A DNA stretch of 64,000 nucleotides. It comes from Symsagittifera roscoffensis. Taxonomy: Eukaryota > Xenacoelomorpha > Acoela > Convolutidae. The number at the start of each line of letters is the position of its first letter. The first letter of the stretch is position 1. The notes beneath the pieces are model-generated. The model had not been told where the DNA came from. It saw only the letters and a program-made list of their open reading frames with translations, and did not search any database. A program made the translations under genes and the position numbers. This document shows positions 49,120 to 59,865 of this stretch, one piece after another. Location of the stretch: contig NC_087069.1 in assembly GCF_963678635.1 (NCBI RefSeq), positions 24,788,303-24,852,302 of the forward strand. The letters are read 5' to 3'.

Positions 49120-49467
49120 TGAGTTAACCACATCGGTTCTAACTCATCTGGTGCGACCATAAGTCTCGAACAAGACCTTAATAACTTAGAACTAACCAAA
49201 AATAGATTAGAATTTAGACAAAACATTTTCAAAATGTTATACGATAATAATTTAATCGAAATGTCTCTACGACTCAATAGATCAGAGCCGATATTCCGAA
49301 CAATACTAGAACTACCCGGAATTGGAAAAAGAGCTCGAACAAGAGACGACATACGACAAAGTAGAAACTTACCAAATAGTTTTTTGATTGTACGGCAAAA
49401 GCCAACACAAACTTTTATATTTAGAATCTTATTAGCAATGAATTTAGATTTTCATCTGCAAACATAA
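49120..49467 (+). CDS. Unidentified frame in the 5' region of the retroelement
   Basis: A frame opens after a TGA and stays open ~115 codons to 49467. It includes LELTKNRLEFRQNIFK and ELPGIGKRARTRDDIRQ and has no in-frame ATG before the methionine at 49234. The polar, Arg/Leu/Asn-rich first two thirds look coding. An equally long frame on the opposite strand (48972-49352) weakens the case. It could be an element leader protein, part of an LTR or another element's fragment. Confidence 0.3.
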
Positions 49468-50412
49468 AATTTTGAAGTCAATCTTCATGATCCTTTCAGG
49501 CGCTAAACAAAGTTATTAATGTACAATAACGATTGATAAAAAGATCTCAGATCGTTTTCTTAATTCCTGCAGTCTTATATGAAACATATTTGAAAAATAT
49601 TTATTGAAAATGAAAACAAAAATTAGTAGCATGACAATAAATTGTTAGTAATCATAAATCATCTGCTGTCCCAGCTTCATCACCTAAACATAACAGCAAT
49701 CATAAGCTCACTAATATCATTAAAATACTAACTCTTTTTGTTAAATAAATTTAAACCATTTTAAACTTAAATTCACTTAATTTTAAAACCAGATCATCAA
49801 GGCTTATCCTTGGATCTTAATTAATTTTCTTTTTCACTAAATTTAAAACCTGATCATCAAGGCCTATCCTTGGATAAAAAAAAACAATTTTGTTCTCCCC
49901 CACCCACTTAGCAAGTGTCTAACGACCTCAAACGTCGATTCAGTATCCAACCCTTCAAAAAGACCCAAGATTAATAGAAATTTTTTAATAAAACTAACCA
50001 TTCAAAGTAAGAAAAAACAGTGAAGAACTCCGGTTATTCATCCTTCACTTGAACCCTCCTCTTACCAGACCCAGGATAGATCTTAGACTTAGTAAGTTTA
50101 AAATAGTATCTAACGAACTACTTGCGTTCTAATTATACCTGAACCTTGTGGATCGATTTACTAATCGCCAACCCTTGAACACAATCACTACCCCTAAGTA
50201 AGATTAAGTAAGTTAACACCTTAGCTTAGACTAGCCACGAGAAAGTAAAAAATCATCTTTCGGAATCGATATACTTTTCTCTCCAACCCTAAATAAAAAG
50301 ACCCAGGTTAAGCTAACTAAAAAATCGTAAGGACTAACAGTCTAAGAAAATAAAAATACCTAACGACTTTTTGCATCCCTCATCCTAAACCTTATGTCAT
50401 TCAAAAATCTAG
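49468..50412 (+). other. Non-coding leader of the retroelement (possible LTR/U5/leader)
   Basis: A-rich sequence without a long frame. It contains a duplicated ~25 bp segment (ATCATCAAGG(C)TTATCCTTGGAT) at about 49794-49818 and 49852-49877. Each copy can fold as CAAGG...CCTTG. No clear primer-binding site (TGG next to a CA-terminated LTR) was found. Confidence 0.4.
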
Positions 50413-50842
50413 GAAATAAGCAAACAACTGTGAGATAGATAACAAAAAATACGATCTTGTAATCACGCCTCATACAAAAACAGTTGGATACATTAGAACA
50501 AAACGACAAACAATAAAAAGAAAAATTATAAACAAACAAAGACAAATCACACGAAAAACATTTTTAAAAAATAGAAACACATTTTCCGAATCAGAAGCCA
50601 GCAGTTTAGATGAACTCTACAAATTAAAAGAATCAATTGATGAAAATTGTCCCATTCACAATCAATTATATTTTTCCGATTCAGAAACAACTTCAAATTC
50701 ATCAAAAAGGGGAAAAAGAAGAATAAAAAAGCAATACAAACACAAACCAGTACACCTGTATAACTGGAATCAACCAATTAGACACATTGATAGCTATATA
50801 TTAACAGTCATCAAGCAAAAAAATGAGCCACACTCAAAGTGA
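50413..50842 (+). CDS. Basic pre-gag reading frame, overlapping the gag start by 20 nt
   Basis: A frame opens after a TAA at about 50410-50412 and runs to TGA at 50840-50842 (~143 codons). It is rich in Lys/Arg at the beginning (RTKRQTIKRKIINKQRQITR) and again at SSKRGKRRIKKQYKHKP, with an acidic middle (SESEASSLDELYKLKESIDE). There is no in-frame ATG. An ATG at 50394 lies in another frame and would reach it only after a shift, so the start has probably been damaged by a frameshift. It resembles no family I recognise. It may be a separate accessory protein or the original N-terminal part of Gag. Confidence 0.45.
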
Positions 50843-53800
50843 CGATAGTCCAGATGACGAAGAGGTTTACCCCTTCCTCATAAATGCACCCGATAATAGA
50901 GGGCAGCTTGATTTTTGCAAGAATTTACTCGTAAATTTGTTTGAACCCGGAATCAGTCCATGCAAAGCATAACTCCCAGATGTAACTTAACACAATATTA
51001 TGGAATCTACACCATAGAATTCAGCACACCAATTACGAATCATCGTAAATATGTAATTCAAACAGACGATCTTGAATTAGAATTTTCAAAAGTACTACTA
51101 GAATATATCAAAAGCATACAATATCATAATTCACAAAGAGCAAACTCTATATTCACTAATGAAGTTTTAACAATAATATATACCTATATCTCTATATTAG
51201 AATAAACAGAATTTCAAAGTATCTCACCAACTGAAACATCCAAACATACAAAAGTACGAAACGAAATTGCAATATTTTCAACTTTTCTACATATAATCAA
51301 AGAAAATTTCACTAAAGATGATGTTTCACAACACACTAAACATGACTTACAAAAAATTTTGGCATGGTTTATAATAGATTATTTCACACATAATTTAGAC
51401 TTAATTTCGCAAGCAAGAAAAAATTTCAGACCTCAAAATTCAAATGATGACATGCCATTACAGAAAAATCAGATTACGTTTGGGACTCTGAATGGTCTCA
51501 TCCTACATTTATAAATATCCCACAATGTATCTCAACTCAAGCAATAAGTACAATATCTTATCACAGAGATTATGTAAAAGTAATACCACCAACCATTGAT
51601 GCAACACCATTAAATTACAATACATTTTTACCTGATACACGAAATAACAGTCTTAATTCGACCGTCATACACAATGAAAACCTTAATGGAACTAGAAATC
51701 TTACACAACAAGATATTCAAACACCATCACACTTCATAAATGAAGAAGTTGTCCAAACAACAACAACTACACAACAAAGTATTTCACCAATACACCCAAA
51801 TTTAACAACACCAAGAAATACAAATACTTCACTGGCACAAGTAACCTTACAATCAACCGTTAAACCTTCGGTTGCTCCAAAACATTCACATATGGATTAT
51901 CAAACATATAGACCAATGACAGTACCGTCAAAAACACGAAAATCATTCACAGGAAACACCTTTGCAGAACATAATTATAATTATGCTCACAAACAAAGAA
52001 CAAATCAACCTCCCCGAAAAAAAACACAAAATTTAAATCACGAATGTTCTCATTATTGGAATCTCCCAAAAACATCGACGAATTCAGTAAATTTTCCAGA
52101 TAATCCACGACCTACACAGGATTATACTGAAAATTACCCATTCTTCCATCAAAATAAAAATAACAAACATACACCATTCAATACAAATTATTTATCATCC
52201 GATAAAGATGATTTTCACCAACCAGATATTTTTGCACCATATACTAAAAAATATCGCACACAAAGACCACGACAACCTCAACCATCTCGAAATATGAAAA
52301 TTTACCCACAAAACCCAACAGATGTACAACATCCACAACAAATGCATATACAAAATCCATTTAACACACAATCTTTTCAACCAATTCAACCACAAAATCC
52401 AATGTCAATGCATTCTTATCAACCAACTCAAATTCAAAATGAAACACCGCTTCCATATTACCTTCAGCAACACGAAATAACAAAAAATCAACTTTCAAAT
52501 TTATCGCAAATGCCAAATGCCGCAGAATCACTACAGATGACAATGAATCCATACCTCATGGGTGGATTATCAATAACATCCAATAAACCACTGATGGTAT
52601 TTACAGGAACAGATCCTGAATACTCTGTAGAAGATTATTTAAATGCAGTAACAGCAAATTTAATTTTAAATATAGGACCTGAACCAATTAATACGCCACT
52701 ACATCAAAATTGGATACATAGACGCGCGGCATTGATACAAACAACCTTAGATGGCGCAGCTCAAAAATGATTTTCAGTATTACCTATAGAAATAAAATCA
52801 GACTGGAAAAGATTTACACAAGAATTTTCAAAAATGTTTGACTCCGAAAGAAATAAACAACACCAAAGAGTTTTATGTAATGAAATTCGCAGATTACCAA
52901 ATGAAACCATCAAACAATTAGCAGTACGCATCGAAACACTAGTTCGAAAAGCATATTCGCTTAATACACAATACTATAAAAACACAAAAACGACAGAAAC
53001 TTTAATAATGACCTTAACACCTCAATTAAGGAAAATAGCAAAAAAAAAGAGAGCATCTCATCCTTCCTCAAATCGAGAGCCAGATTTAGATTTTCGAAAA
53101 CTAGTAGATAAACTAGAGCAAGCGGAAATCACAATGAAACTTGAAGAAACAGAAAATCTAAAACTACAATATGTTAATCGAATTGAAACTAACACTACAC
53201 AAATAAATAACATACAGGAACCAGATACAGACCTAATTGAAAAAATCACTGAAATACTAAATATCTATGAAAAAAATCCAAATTTTAAAGGCAAACCATC
53301 TTTCAAAAAATGTTGTTATTATTGCCGACGATACGGACACAGTATTTCCGAATGTAGACAAAAACAACAAGATAATCCGAATAAACCTCAAAAGCATAAA
53401 GAACCAAATAAATCGTTCTATCAATATATGAAAAAAGATCAAAGTCTACCAAACAAACATATCTACAGTAAAAACAGTTCAGGAAAACCACTTCCGAACA
53501 ACACCAATTACACAAGGAATCAATCACCATATAAGTCAAATTATAGAGGAAGATCACCAGAACGAAGAAACACACAAAATTCTTCACAAAATAATTATAA
53601 TCGATCAAATAGTCGAAATAACTATTCGAGATCAAATTCCAATGCAACACAGTTTGTTTCTAGATCCAATTCCCAATCAAACCCAAGAAATAAACACTAT
53701 TCGAATAATCAATCACGAAACTCATCATACAACAGAAATAGAAACTATTCACATAATCGAAATAGAAGTTATTCGAACAATCGAAATCAGAATTACCCGA

Positions 53801-54264
53801 ACAATCGATCAAGAAAAAACTCGTATAATAAATCAAACTATCACAGATCAAATGACAATTATCAAAACAGATCACGGAACAATTCACAAAATCGAAATTC
53901 AAATTATAATAATCAATATAGAAATTATTCCCAGTCACCACATGGGAATAATAACAATTATAATAACTCTAAACATCGATACAGAAGTAGTACACCAAAA
54001 CATCAAAGACATATTAATCAAGTACAGTCAAATGAAGAAACAACATCAGACCCCCCAGGTATTGATGACACAGGAAGTACCGAACTACAATTAAATCAAA
54101 AAAACTGTGGATCAGCAGATACAGAAAGTGATACAGAAAATACTATCTCCGTAAATATGATAACAGTCGAAAACGACTATGAACATATCATATATGAACA
54201 ACCTTTTACATCACATATATATGAAAATCAATTGGTTGGAACTCTTTCACAATTATTATCTTGA
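50823..54264 (+). pseudogene. gag: Gag polyprotein, interrupted
   Basis: Starts at ATG 50823 (MSHTQSDDSPDDEEVYPFLI). It is broken by a stop at 50970 with a frame change to 50960-51205, a TAA at 51203, a frameshift near 51460 and a TGA at 52768. From ~51462 to 54264 a single frame is used. Regions in order: Thr/Pro/Gln-rich linker (51700-52480), a capsid-like helical part around 52590-53190 (FTGTDPEYSVEDYLNAV, then RRLPNETIKQLAVRIETLVRK), a nucleocapsid knuckle CYYCRRYGHSISEC (C-x2-C-x4-H-x4-C, 53314-53355), and a long Asn/Arg/Ser/Tyr-rich RNA-binding-like tail (53480-53990). It forms the particle core and packages RNA. Most of the length is in frame, so the breaks are few. Length (~1150 codons) is long for a Ty3-type Gag. 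Confidence 0.8.
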
Positions 54265-54326
54265 ACCCATCGATACTACACAAACTACACAAGAAGTAAA
54301 CGAAATTAACACGGTAATTAAACCCA

Positions 54327-54887
54327 ATGAAAAAGACAAAACTAAGTGGTTCAAACACAAATTATATTTATCAAAATATACAAAAAAAACAACCCAGAGA
54401 AAAAATTTGGACAATACCATTTCTCTTAGAAAGTCCTAGAAACAAAGAATTTCAACCACCAGATCTTGAAATTGATTTTTTAATTGATTCAGGAGCAGAA
54501 TCAAACATAATTAATATTCCCACATGGAATGAAATCAAAACATTACATCCAAAATTAACGCCTCTTGCAACCTCTAGTAAACTAGCAACAGCGCAAGGAT
54601 CAACTTTAGTAAATTACCGAAAAATCCAATTATTCATTCTCCCCACAAGAACAATGGAGCAAAATAAAATTCTAAACAAACCATTTAAACAAATATTTCA
54701 AATTAGCGATATTAAGCACAATATCATTGGCATACCATTTATATCAAAATATATACCAACAATCAACATCTTAAATAGTAAAATACTAATCAAAGATAAA
54801 TACACAAAAACAAAAAATACAGCTCTAACATTTTTTCAAAGATTAAATAAACAACCACCATTCTTCTCAAAATTTTATCCAATTTAG
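54327..54887 (+). CDS. pro: Aspartic protease region of Pol
   Basis: A different frame from gag, entered after the gag stop at 54262-54264, so a programmed shift or a mutation separates them. The active-site motif FLIDSGAESN has the catalytic Asp codon at 54486-54488. A downstream HNIIGIPFI at about 54718 matches the second conserved hydrophobic-Gly element of retroviral-type proteases. The enzyme acts as a dimer and cuts Gag and Pol. The frame continues open beyond the protease to TAG at 54885-54887. The true start is probably before 54327, since the listed beginning is simply the first methionine. Confidence 0.75.
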   Translation: MKKTKLSGSNTNYIYQNIQKKQPREKIWTIPFLLESPRNKEFQPPDLEIDFLIDSGAESNIINIPTWNEIKTLHPKLTPLATSSKLATAQGSTLVNYRKIQLFILPTRTMEQNKILNKPFKQIFQISDIKHNIIGIPFISKYIPTINILNSKILIKDKYTKTKNTALTFFQRLNKQPPFFSKFYPI

Positions 54888-55468
54888 AACCAACAACGAA
54901 AACACCTGAAACCATTATCAGGAAATATATATAATTTTTCATTAAAACAAGTTCACCAGTATGATAAAAGTCAAAATAAACAACAACTTTTTATGTCAGA
55001 CTTTGAATTTAAACCTATTCACAAGTTTTTCAAAATCACGATCTCATCTATAAAATATTTGAAAAACACGAACTCCGACATCATTTTGTTACACGTGTAT
55101 AACAATACACCGTATCAAGTAACATTACCCTCAGGACTTTTAGGATACTGCAAAACAAACGCTACAATCTCACCCATATATGAAGTAGCCTACCGCGTAA
55201 ATAATATACTCCAATTATTAGATATTTGCCAATCCACAATTCTTGACGAAGAATTATCCATAAATAATATAATAAGCAATGAAAAGAGAAACACAGATTA
55301 TTTCACAAAAACACCATATTTTAAACCAACGTTCAATATAACAACTTACGAAAAAGAACAACAAAAATTTTTAACGATGTTTAATTTTGAGCACTCATAA
55401 ATTACACAAATCGAATTTGACAAACTAGCAAAACAACTGTTAAATTATTCAACATTCTACGCAACATC
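54888..55468 (+). pseudogene. pol: Pol linker between protease and reverse transcriptase
   Basis: After the TAG at 54885 the frame changes. A segment at 54993-55400 (SDFEFKPIHKFFKITISSIK...) is open up to a TAA at 55398. It then continues in the same frame (ITQIEFDKLAKQLLNYS) to a frameshift at about 55470. It has no catalytic motif and corresponds to the connection that precedes RT in Ty3-type Pol proteins. Confidence 0.6.
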
Positions 55469-55469
55469 A

Positions 55470-56545
55470 AAATTGATGTTGGGAAAATCAGTTCATCACT
55501 ACATCTCCCGTTAAAATCTGGCGCAGTTTTCAAAAAACAAAGAGCTAGTAAAGTACAAATTCATTTACACGACAAAGTAAATAGTTTACTTGATATTTTA
55601 GAACAATACAAAATTATCTCACCAGTAAATAAAGAAGAACAACCAAAAGGTAACACATTTATTAACCCTGTTATCATTCTAGCAAAAGGAGAATCATTAA
55701 AAATAGTTTTAGACGCTAGATACCTCAATTCACTAATTGACGAATCGAAATGCAATTGGCCCATTGAACCAATACAAGTTATCTTAACAAAAATAAACGG
55801 AAAAGATTTTACAACCGCAGATATGAATAGTGCATACAATCAAATGCCACTAGATGAACAATCACAACGTTTAACACAATTTGTTATTGGAAATCAACAA
55901 TATGAATTTAACCGCCTATTCTATGGAATTTCCATACGACCAGCAGCATTTTCAGCTTTTATGAGAAAAATTTTTAGACCACTAATACTCAAGAAAAACG
56001 CAATCACCTATTTGGATGATGTTTTTATGCAATCACAGACAAAAGAAGAAATGTTTACAGTTTTAGAGCAATTTCATAAAATACTTCAGAACAAAAATCT
56101 GAAGGCCGCCCCCGATAAATCACACTTCTTTTTAACACGAGTTAAATTTTTAGGACATAATATAGAAAGAAATACAATCACTCCATTAAAATCACGCAGT
56201 GATGCAATTCAAAAACTTCAACCACCAACAAATAAAAAGAAAATCCAAGAATTCCTCGGAATGTTAAATTTCTTAAGCAAGTACGTTTATAAAATGCAAT
56301 TATATTTAAGACCGTTCTATAATATCCTCAGACAACAAAATAATTTTGAATGGACCACTGAACATCAAACACGATTTGAAGAAGTTAAAAAACTCTTAAC
56401 TGAACAAATTTCAAACACAATCCCAGATCCGAATCAACCATTCTATGCAATGTGCGATGCTTCAAATTTTGGCATCGGCGCAGCATTACTACAATCACAT
56501 AGTGGTACAAATGAAATGAACCTTATATCAGCAAATTCCCGATAA
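55470..56545 (+). pseudogene. pol: Reverse transcriptase domain of Pol
   Basis: Open from the frameshift near 55470 to a TAA at 56543-56545. RT motifs in order: KIVLDARYLNSLIDES (~55700), DFTTADMNSAYNQMPLDE (motif A, with the first catalytic Asp), RLFYGISIRPAAFSAFM (motif B region), YLDD at 56009-56020 (the remaining two Asp), FLGHNIE and the thumb/connection QEFLGMLNFLSKYV (~56250). All catalytic residues are present. The start at the methionine at 55823 would cut off the fingers, so it is only an internal Met. The frame runs straight into RNase H after the single stop. Confidence 0.9.
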
Positions 56546-56938
56546 TTCACACAAGCAGAGCTACGACTCTCAACTCTAATGAGAGAATGTACAGCTATAA
56601 TTTATACACTCACAGAATATGAATTTCTGATACTTGGATCAAAACATCCAACAGTTCTATCCACATATCATCAACCAATCATTTTTCTCTTTACACAAAA
56701 GTCAAATCCCAATCACCGAGTTTATAGATTTCAATTAATTCTAATGAAATTTCTCAACTTACATATAGTTTGGACAGCAGGAAAGAATCTTCCATTACCA
56801 GATACATTAAGTCGGAATACACCACCTGAATTACTTACACGGAAAACTACAGTTAAAATACCAAAAAAATATAAAATTTTACCTTGCAAAAGACGAAACA
56901 TCACCCCGAATAGAATGCAAATATGCAGTAACAACTGA
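56430..56938 (+). pseudogene. pol: RNase H domain of Pol
   Basis: Same frame as RT. It begins with PFYAMCDASNFGIGAALLQ (catalytic Asp in CDAS, ~56455). TAA at 56543 falls in the middle (SANSR-stop-FTQAELRLS), followed by MRECTAIIYTLTEYEF with the catalytic Glu, and HIVWTAGKNLPLPDTLSRN with the last Asp. It degrades the RNA strand during cDNA synthesis. Near 56870 the frame shifts into YLAKDETSPRIECKYAV. Confidence 0.85.
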
Positions 56939-57516
56939 CATTGACCAATCACAAATAAATAACCTACAACATTTCCCACTTTACTTAGATTGCCAAAATA
57001 ATCACTACGAAGTTGATCTACTAGGAACCTCAACTTTCAAACCAATTCCATACTCACAATGCATAAAAAATAACACCCAACAAAAACGAATAAAACAACA
57101 CTCGTATAAAAAATACTTTTTTCCATTAATTGAAAAAGAAAATTTAACTGATAAAATAAATTTATCAGGACCACAAACAAACTATTCAAAATACACAATA
57201 AATCAAGTTTTTGACCTCCATGACCCACTTGATACAATTCCCCTATCAAAAGTGGAAATTGAAAATATTTTTCTCCCTCCAACAGACAAAATTACACTTG
57301 AACTCTTGAAACAATATCAAATCTTGACCCAGTAATTAGACAACTAAAATCATGGCACATATACAAAACTAAGCCAGTAAAAGCAGATACCACAATTTTA
57401 GGAAATAAGACACTCCTCCGATCTTTCCGAAATTTAATAATTCAACAATTAATGAAAACACAGACCTTCTAGAATATCAATTAAAGGATTCTACAGTTCC
57501 CTGTCTCCCTTTAAGT
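56939..57516 (+). pseudogene. pol: Linker between RNase H and integrase, frame-shifted
   Basis: After ~56870 coding sequence continues in another frame to a stop near 57335 (LYLDCQNNHYEVDLLG..., QVFDLHDPLDTIPLSKVE). It then changes frame again (DPVIRQLKSWHIYKTKPVK) and once more before the integrase. No catalytic motif is expected here. Confidence 0.55.
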
Positions 57517-57729
57517 ATGATACTAATAGCTTTTAACATTTCACATACACAAAATACTAAAGGACACTCTGGATCAGAGAAAACATATTCAAACCTTACA
57601 CAAAATTTTTATTTCCCAAATGCACCAATTTGGATAAAAGTATTATGCAATGATTGTATAGTCTGTCAGCTTAATAAACCTTATCCAAATCAAAAACAAA
57701 TAGCACAAAAACAAGATTTTAAAGGATAA
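57517..57729 (+). pseudogene. pol: Integrase N-terminal HHCC zinc-binding domain
   Basis: The frame has HTQNTKGH (His pair, spacing x6), then about 29 residues to CIVCQ (C-x2-C), i.e. H-x6-H-x29-C-x2-C, the normal HHCC pattern. This helix-turn-helix zinc domain helps multimerisation and cDNA-end binding. The frame stops with TAA at 57727, and an untidy ~80 bp with stops separates it from the catalytic core. This is one of the breaks in Pol. Confidence 0.8.
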
Positions 57730-57807
57730 AGTTTATATTTTAATCATCGTATTTCATTCGATACAAAATGACCAATTTAATCATCCTCTGAAGGAAACTC
57801 CTACATT

Positions 57808-58188
57808 ATGGTAATTGTTGATGCATTTACACATTATGCAGCACTCAACCCAGTACCACATTGTAATGCTTATTATGCTTACACAACACTTTATGAACAC
57901 TGGATAGCTAATTTCGGATTACCCGAAATCTTAGTTACAGATAACGGTACAGAATTCATAAATAATGAAATTATCACACTATGTCACTTATATAACATCA
58001 AACATAAACCACGTACATCTCATGCACCTTGGACAAACGGTTTAGTCGAAGGTATGAACCGTTCACTACAAGAATATCTTAGATGTATCATAAATGGAAA
58101 TGATACAAGATACACAGAATGGTCAGCAGATGTAAAATTATTTCCCCTAGCATATAATTCACAAATTACGACAACTTTAGGAATGTAA
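57808..58188 (+). pseudogene. pol: Integrase catalytic core (D,D-35-E)
   Basis: The three metal-binding residues are intact: Asp in VIVDAF (57820-57822), Asp in VTDNGTEF (57940-57942) and Glu in LVEGMNRS (58048-58050), exactly 35 residues after the second Asp. HAPWTNGLVEGMNR matches the usual signature just before the Glu. The listed start is the first Met and lies inside the domain. Stop TAA at 58186. It joins cDNA to host DNA. Confidence 0.9.
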
Positions 58189-59026
58189 CCATACGAAATG
58201 GTTTTTAATCAAAAGCCACGTAAACCAATTATGTTTACAGCAAACTCTCATAAAAATGCACAAGGTTATTGCCAACCTATAAAGACTCAGTTTGTTATAA
58301 CCTACCTTTACACACGCATGATGAAGATCATTTTCATCACCCACAAATCCTTAAAGTAGCCTCTGGCACACACACCAAATGGATTTTAAATAGAGATAAA
58401 AAACACAATGAAATTTACCAAAGAGTAACAAAAAAAATTGTTACAAAGGCAAAACATTAACGAACAAATTAATTCACGCTTTACACCAGCCTCAGATTTA
58501 AAAATTGGAACATTTGTCTTAATACCTAATTTAAATACAGAAAAAGGGATTTCTAAAAAATTACCACCCCTTCGCAAAGGACCATACCAAATAATTGCCA
58601 AACCCACTGACGTAACATATAAAATCACCGATTCAAACCAAAAGAAATTGTTCAACATCGGAACAATCTATTGCCTTACTACCCAAAAGAATACGCACTA
58701 CGCGAATTAACTCAATTATATTCTTTCACAAGTTTAAAAGTTATTCAAAATCACCCACATACGGAAAAAGAAATAAATGAACAAAACGACATTCACCATG
58801 GAAAACAAAATAAAAAGACAACTACGACTCAAAATAATACAAAAAAGCTAGATCAAAAAATACCTCAAAAAGAAAGGAAAAATAGGAAAATGATTTAAAA
58901 AATTTTCCACAAGAACAAGTCGAGAAATCAGAACATAGAGAGTTATCACGACTTAGAAATCAACCACGTAAAAACTACAAAACATTCATCTCACAATCTA
59001 AAATATTAAAGAAAGTTGAATTTTAA
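58189..59026 (+). pseudogene. pol: Integrase C-terminal region with GPY-type segment
   Basis: After a frame change the segment at 58438-58710 has LKIGTFVLIPN and LPPLRKGPYQIIAK, the GPY/F-type C-terminal module that follows the core in Ty3-type integrases and aids DNA binding and targeting. It is followed in another frame by a Lys/Gln/Asn-rich tail to a final TAA at 59024-59026 (ILKKVEF). At least three frame changes are needed. Confidence 0.7.
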
Positions 59027-59865
59027 AAACCACTTTAATTTTAAAATCCTCGCACCTCTTGATCATATTGAATCTTCATTTTTCAAAATAACATGCTGAC
59101 AAAAAACGCAACAATTCTAGTTCGAATTCAGCCAATAGGGTTCATTCAATCCGTCAACTTCTATAACTATAACACCAACCTATTAGACGAAAGATATTAA
59201 AGTCCAGGCATATCTATAACTATAACTTTACAACCTCCAGGTCAAAAATAAGCAGACCACTCAGACTTGACAACTTAAATAAATACCACCATAATATCAT
59301 AACCCTCACTTATCTAATAACGCAAAGATCAACAATATTTTTCAAACTTAGACGTCAAAAACCCCCCAACCAAAAATGATAAATTAGCCTAAAGTAAAAA
59401 TACGACAGTATTAATTTAGTCTAAAGTACAAAAATCTCAAAAATACCTCAGATCACCTGACAAATAAAAATAAAGCAAAGAGGATCTCCCGAACATCATA
59501 AAATTAGCCCCCAACAACTTTTCACAAAACTCAACCCACTTGTCAAAAAATCAATAAATAACTCCACCACACTTGAAAATCGCCCCAAACAACAAAAAAT
59601 ATTCGACTAAGAAATCATTTCCTAATTGCTCTTCTCTCGATCAGTCAATATCTTTAAAAATACAATTTTCCACATTTTCATAAACTTTTTCACAAAATTT
59701 AAACTTTTATTCATATTTCTCTTTGATACCTTTGAAGCTTTTATACTAATTTCAATCATTTTTTGCAACATTTTTTAAATTTTCTACTCCCTATTTGAAA
59801 TATATCTCCAACTTTCCAAAATCATTGACCATATTCACAGGTATTATAACCCAAAGTTTACTTAA
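59027..59865 (+). other. Non-coding stretch between pol and env-like gene, with candidate splice acceptor
   Basis: No long frame is seen. Just before the env-like ATG there is TTGACCATATTCACAG at about 59825-59840. It ends in CAG|G and is followed 25 bp later by the ATG at 59866. Retroviruses and errantivirus-type elements make env from a spliced RNA, so this is a plausible acceptor. The pyrimidine tract is weak. Confidence 0.4.

Noticed and set aside
48972-49352. 126-residue minus-strand frame in the retroelement 5' region
   Set aside because: It is antisense to a frame with the same strand and composition as the element, and Leu/Ser-rich antisense frames are expected there.
53642-54094. 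150-residue Thr/Ile-rich frame overlapping gag
   Set aside because: It is an alternative-frame shadow of the Asn/Arg/Ser-rich Gag tail.
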